From contig DAHUYY010000100.1 in assembly GCA_027306845.1 (NCBI GenBank), forward strand, positions 1 to 7,127: 7,127 bases of DNA, in the 5' to 3' direction. Every line of letters starts with the position of its first letter. Position 1 is the first letter of the stretch. This document shows positions 4,583 to 7,127 of the stretch, one piece after another. The position numbers and the translations under genes were made by a program. The notes under the pieces were generated by a model, which saw nothing but the letters and a program-made list of their open reading frames with translations, had not been told where the DNA came from and ran no database searches. The DNA is from Vulcanimicrobiota bacterium (GTDB lineage Bacteria > Vulcanimicrobiota > Vulcanimicrobiia > Vulcanimicrobiales > Vulcanimicrobiaceae).

Positions 4583-6163
4583 TTGCACGACGATATCGGT
4601 AAGACCGAAGCATCGCTCGTCGCGGCCAGGAGAGAACACCTGGCCGCGCTGCGTTCATCCGGTCGCGATCCATTTTCGCAAACACGTTTCGAGCGCAGCT
4701 CGGTGCGCGACGCACTTGCGTCGGTCGAACCCGCGCTCGCGGCGCCGGTCGATTGCGACGATGCCGCGCTCGCGCTACCGATTGCGTTCGATCGCCTCGC
4801 CGAACTCTTCGCATTCGTCGTTGCGGAGCAACCGCTCGCCGCGCAACGCTTGCGCCTCGCCGGGCGCGTTCTGACGCGACGCGGTATGGGGAAAACCTCG
4901 TTCTTCGATCTCGCCGACGCGACGGCGAGCAAACTCCAGGTCTACGCGCGGCGGGACGACCTCGGGGAAGAACCGTTTACGGCGCTCTCTCACGTCGAGC
5001 GCGGCGATATCGTCGGCGTCGAAGGCTACCTCTTCCGTTCGAAGATGGGGGAGTTGACGCTGCACGCGACGGCGCTGGAGGTGCTCGGCAAGGCACTCGC
5101 CCCGCTGCCCGATAAATGGCATGGGCTGCAAGATGTCGAGAAACGCTATCGTCAGCGCTACGTCGATCTCGTCGTCAACCCCGAGGTGCGCGCGACATTT
5201 TTGGCGCGTAGCCGCATTCTCTCGGAGATGCGCCGCTTCATCGATGCCCAGGGCTTTCACGAAGTCGAAACCGCGACGCTCTTGCACGTCGCCGGCGGCG
5301 CTGCGGCGCGCCCCTTCCTCACGCACGTCAACGCGCTCGACGCGCAGATGCAATTGCGAATCGCGACCGAGCTTAATCTCAAACGTCTCATCGTCGGCGG
5401 CATGGAGCGCGTCTACGAAATCGGCCGCATCTTCCGGAACGAAGGCATCGACACCAGCCATAACCCCGAGTTCACGATGCTCGAACTCTACGCCGCGTAT
5501 TGGGACGTCAACGACATGCTTGCATTTAACGAAGCGTTGATGGAGCATCTCGCGCGCGTAGTGACCGGTGGAACCACGCTGCGTGTCGGCGAGCACGAAA
5601 TATCCTTCGCGCGCCCTTTCGACCGCATCGGATATCTCGATGGAATCGCTCGCTACTCGCACGGTCGTTTCACGCGCGAACGTTTGCTCGACCCGGCCGG
5701 AGCTGCAACGATTCTCGAGGAGCTCGGCATGCCGCCCTCGCCGACCCACGGCCACGCGCTCGATAAGATTTTCGAACGCGTGTTGGAGCCGCATTTAATC
5801 GCCCCGACCTTCGTTACCGAATATCCGCTCGCTATCTCGCCGCTCGCCAAACGCGTTCCCGGCGACCCGGAGATGACGCAGCGCTACGAACTCTTCTGCG
5901 CGCAGATGGAGATTAGTAACGCCTTCTCGGAATTAAACGATCCCGACGATCAACGGACGCGCTTCGAATCGCAGATCGCGCAGCGCGCGCAGGGCGACGA
6001 AGAGATTCCCGAGCCCGATTGGGACTTCGTGCGGGCGCTCGAAACCGGGATGCCGCCGACCGCGGGTATCGGCATCGGGGTCGATCGCCTCGTCATGCTT
6101 CTCACCGGAGCGAGCAGTATTCGCGACGTCATCTTGTTCCCGCTCCAGCGGCAGCACGGGTAG
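4583..6163 (+). CDS. lysS: Lysyl-tRNA synthetase, class II
   Basis: It charges tRNA-Lys with lysine in an ATP-dependent reaction. At 526 residues it is slightly longer than E. coli LysS (505). The N-terminal RREHLAALRSSGRDPF (16-31) matches the usual start. The OB-fold anticodon-binding domain contains LAGRVLTRRGMGKTSFFDL (92-110) and GDIVGVEGYLFRSKMGELTL (141-160). The catalytic domain begins GLQDVEKRYRQRYVDL (181-196). Motif 2 is FRNEGIDTSHNPEFTMLELY (284-303) with R285, H293 and E301; EISNAFSELND (443-453) holds lysine/ATP ligands; motif 3 is GIGIGVDRLVML (495-506) with R502. Oddities: the motif 1 proline is replaced by A231 (GFHEVETATLL), and residues about 37-70 form an Ala-rich stretch roughly 25-30 residues longer than usual between the N-terminal helix and the OB fold. 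The start is TTG right after the greA TGA, with only a weak AAGAAAG upstream, which implies coupling or reinitiation. Confidence 0.96.
   Translation: MHDDIGKTEASLVAARREHLAALRSSGRDPFSQTRFERSSVRDALASVEPALAAPVDCDDAALALPIAFDRLAELFAFVVAEQPLAAQRLRLAGRVLTRRGMGKTSFFDLADATASKLQVYARRDDLGEEPFTALSHVERGDIVGVEGYLFRSKMGELTLHATALEVLGKALAPLPDKWHGLQDVEKRYRQRYVDLVVNPEVRATFLARSRILSEMRRFIDAQGFHEVETATLLHVAGGAAARPFLTHVNALDAQMQLRIATELNLKRLIVGGMERVYEIGRIFRNEGIDTSHNPEFTMLELYAAYWDVNDMLAFNEALMEHLARVVTGGTTLRVGEHEISFARPFDRIGYLDGIARYSHGRFTRERLLDPAGAATILEELGMPPSPTHGHALDKIFERVLEPHLIAPTFVTEYPLAISPLAKRVPGDPEMTQRYELFCAQMEISNAFSELNDPDDQRTRFESQIAQRAQGDEEIPEPDWDFVRALETGMPPTAGIGIGVDRLVMLLTGASSIRDVILFPLQRQHG
4621..4648 (+). repeat. 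Perfect 10-bp inverted repeat in the 5' end of lysS
   Basis: CGCGGCCAGG (4621-4630) and CCTGGCCGCG (4639-4648) are exact complements around the 8-nt loop AGAGAACA. The structure lies at codons 13-22 of lysS. The 5' arm and loop contain AGGAG (4628-4632), which could alternatively pair with CTCCTG at 4576-4581 across the greA stop. Whether it acts in the mRNA is unknown. Confidence 0.6.
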
Positions 6164-6177
6164 CTGCGGCGCAACCC

Positions 6178-6192
6178 GGGCGGGGCGGGCGG
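6178..6192 (+). other. G-run (quadruplex-like) upstream of the DUF5069 gene
   Basis: GGGCGGGGCGGGCGG is four closely spaced G runs (3, 4, 3, 2) separated by single C residues, on the coding strand 13 nt before the ATG at 6206. It could form a two-layer quadruplex in mRNA, but the interspersed C residues and the short last run make this weak. No ordinary Shine-Dalgarno is present in this gap. Confidence 0.4.
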
Positions 6193-6205
6193 TGTTCACG
6201 CGAGC

Positions 6206-6649
6206 ATGGATCTTACAAAAACCTATCCCCGTAGCGTGCACGATAAGGTGCACGGACTCGTGCAGATCGGGCGCGCGATCGACAAAGGCTACGCGCTCGC
6301 ATTCGGCAACATCGGCGAGTATAACTACGATTGCCCGATGGACCAAGCCGTCTTCGGCTTTCTCGGAATCGACCACGCAAAGTTGCTCGAGCGCATCAAG
6401 CAATCGAAGAACGTTGCCGAGGTCGAGAAGTACGTCTCCGACGAGTTCATCTCCAAGAAGAGCGCCGCGGAGATCGAGCAGTGGAATCACCAGTGGTTGA
6501 GCCATTCGCCGCAGGGCGAGTCGCTCGAATATTTCGTGGGCCTGCGCGATCGGATAGCGCCGGATCGCACGGACGTGACGACATGGGCCGACCTGCTCGA
6601 CCTCGACGAGAAGCGCACGGTTCCGAAACGGGAGACCGCGAAAGCCTAA
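6206..6649 (+). CDS. DUF5069 domain-containing protein
   Basis: This 147-residue soluble protein has no signal peptide or membrane helix. The N-terminus carries the family hallmarks as I recall them: DLTKTYPRS (2-10), the 'R.IDK' block GRAIDKGYALA (22-32), then GEYNYDCPMDQAVFGFLGID (37-56). The second half includes EKYVSDEFISKKSAAEIEQWN (74-94). The acidic WADLLDLDE (127-135) precedes a basic tail. The function of DUF5069 is not known and I see no catalytic signature beyond the conserved Tyr/Cys/Asp cluster at 39-46. It lies 42 bp after lysS and just before truA, so it is probably in the same transcript. The ATG fits the family N-terminus even though its upstream region is G-rich and lacks a standard SD. 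Confidence 0.88.
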   Translation: MDLTKTYPRSVHDKVHGLVQIGRAIDKGYALAFGNIGEYNYDCPMDQAVFGFLGIDHAKLLERIKQSKNVAEVEKYVSDEFISKKSAAEIEQWNHQWLSHSPQGESLEYFVGLRDRIAPDRTDVTTWADLLDLDEKRTVPKRETAKA

Positions 6650-7127
6650 CGATTCGCTGTGCCGTCGAATATGACGGCACCGAATACTGCGGCTTTCAGC
6701 GTCAGCCGTCCCAACGAACGGTTGCGGGCGAGCTCGAAGCGGCGATCTCGGCGCTGCTCGGCGAACCCATCGCACTAACGAGTGCCGGACGAACCGATAC
6801 CGGAGTGCATGCATGCGGGCAGGTCGTAAGTTTTACGACCGCCCGCATTGCGTTTCCGTGGGATCGCTTCGCACTCGCGCTTCACACCCGATTGCCGCGC
6901 GATATCCGCGTGCGCGACGTCGCCGCCGTCGACCCCGACTTCTCCGCGCGTTTTTCGGCACTGCGTCGCCGCTACGTGTATGCAATTTTCGCGCGTCCGC
7001 TTCCTTCGGCTTTGCTCGCGCGGTACGCGTGGCATCTCTATCGCCCGCTCGACATCGCGGCGATGCGCGAAGCGGCGATGCCGCTCGTCGGCGAGCACGA
7101 TTTTCGCTCGTTCTGCGGAACGCTTCC
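6583..7127 (+). CDS. truA: tRNA pseudouridine synthase A (3' end outside window)
   Basis: TruA converts uridine to pseudouridine at positions 38-40 of the tRNA anticodon stem-loop. The open frame runs off the right edge. Counting from the ATT at 6652: RCAVEYDGTEYCGFQRQ (2-18), RTVAGELEAAI (22-32), the catalytic loop AGRTDTGVHA with Asp49 at bases 6796-6798 (E. coli Asp60), then GQVVSF, FSARFSALRRRYVY and GEHDFRSFC at the edge. Together these make the family certain. The start is unclear. The only ATG/GTG/TTG in frame upstream of the homology is ATG 6583, which overlaps DUF5069 by 67 nt and adds 23 Arg-rich residues that do not look like TruA. Homology starts near 6649-6652, where only ACG or ATT is available. 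I give the ATG coordinate, but the mature N-terminus may be at about 6652. Confidence 0.93.
   Translation, partial: MGRPARPRREAHGSETGDRESLTIRCAVEYDGTEYCGFQRQPSQRTVAGELEAAISALLGEPIALTSAGRTDTGVHACGQVVSFTTARIAFPWDRFALALHTRLPRDIRVRDVAAVDPDFSARFSALRRRYVYAIFARPLPSALLARYAWHLYRPLDIAAMREAAMPLVGEHDFRSFCGTL
6811..6851 (+). repeat. Long imperfect hairpin inside truA
   Basis: TGCGGGC (6814-6820) pairs with GCCCGCA (6841-6847), and inside it GGTCGTAA (6822-6829) pairs with TTACGACC (6833-6840) around a 3-nt loop GTT (6830-6832). The single unpaired base within these 15 pairs is A6821. The stem extends outward with A6813-T6848, then C6812-G6850 and G6811-C6851 past a bulged T6849. It directly follows the codons for the catalytic loop (HACGQVVSFTTARIA). 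Confidence 0.7.

Noticed and set aside
4775..5794. Long minus-strand open frame (339 codons) opposite lysS
   Set aside because: It lies wholly antisense to a certain lysS; the translation is Arg/Glu/Val-rich without recognisable domain structure. Long antisense frames are expected in GC-rich genes.
6236..6253. Two copies of GTGCAC near the start of the DUF5069 gene
   Set aside because: They encode consecutive V-H pairs (VHDKVH) of the protein; too short and codon-driven to claim as a site.
5933..6814. Minus-strand open frame (293 codons) opposite the lysS end, DUF5069 and truA start
   Set aside because: It crosses three genes with clear homology on the plus strand and has no family resemblance of its own.
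1..7127. tRNA/rRNA genes, CRISPR arrays, insertion sequences, phage attachment sites
   Set aside because: I looked for cloverleaf arms, regularly spaced direct repeats, transposase motifs and terminal inverted repeats and found none; the window is almost filled by housekeeping and metabolic genes.

Overview
The window is GC-rich, densely packed bacterial chromosomal DNA. It carries seven plus-strand protein genes and one minus-strand gene, with short intergenic gaps and two partial genes at the ends. I see no phage, transposon, CRISPR or rRNA/tRNA sequence. The gene mix (a non-cyanobacterial acyl-ACP-reductase-like protein, a protein of the family usually labelled quinate 5-dehydrogenase, a DUF5069 protein, TTG starts) suggests an environmental, poorly cultured lineage. 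Candidatus Eremiobacterota (WPS-2) or a relative is my best guess, from recall only and not demonstrated here.

Layout: (1) Positions 1-2295 hold a tight three-gene plus-strand run: the C-terminal part of a class III PLP aminotransferase resembling putrescine aminotransferase, an SRPBCC (START-like) small hydrophobic-ligand-binding protein, and a reductase related to cyanobacterial long-chain acyl-ACP reductase (AAR). The last two overlap by ATGA. Together they look like a small lipid-aldehyde/amine pathway. (2) Positions 2302-3024, minus strand, encode an exported protein with a twin-arginine-type signal peptide and DUF4097-like repeats, convergent with the reductase. (3) A 51-bp divergent region (3025-3075) holds a candidate promoter and a hairpin that covers the minus gene's ribosome binding site. 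(4) Positions 3076-3990 encode a conserved protein of unproven function, ending in a strong hairpin over its stop codon, with a second terminator-like hairpin after it. (5) Positions 4061-7127 are an information-processing cluster: greA, lysS (its TTG start abuts the greA stop), a DUF5069 protein and the start of truA.

The points most worth a second look are: the aminotransferase/SRPBCC/AAR-like cassette; a lysyl-tRNA synthetase whose motif 1 proline is replaced by alanine and which has an enlarged N-terminal region; a long near-perfect hairpin inside truA; the unclear truA start; and the 10-bp perfect inverted repeat at the 5' end of lysS.
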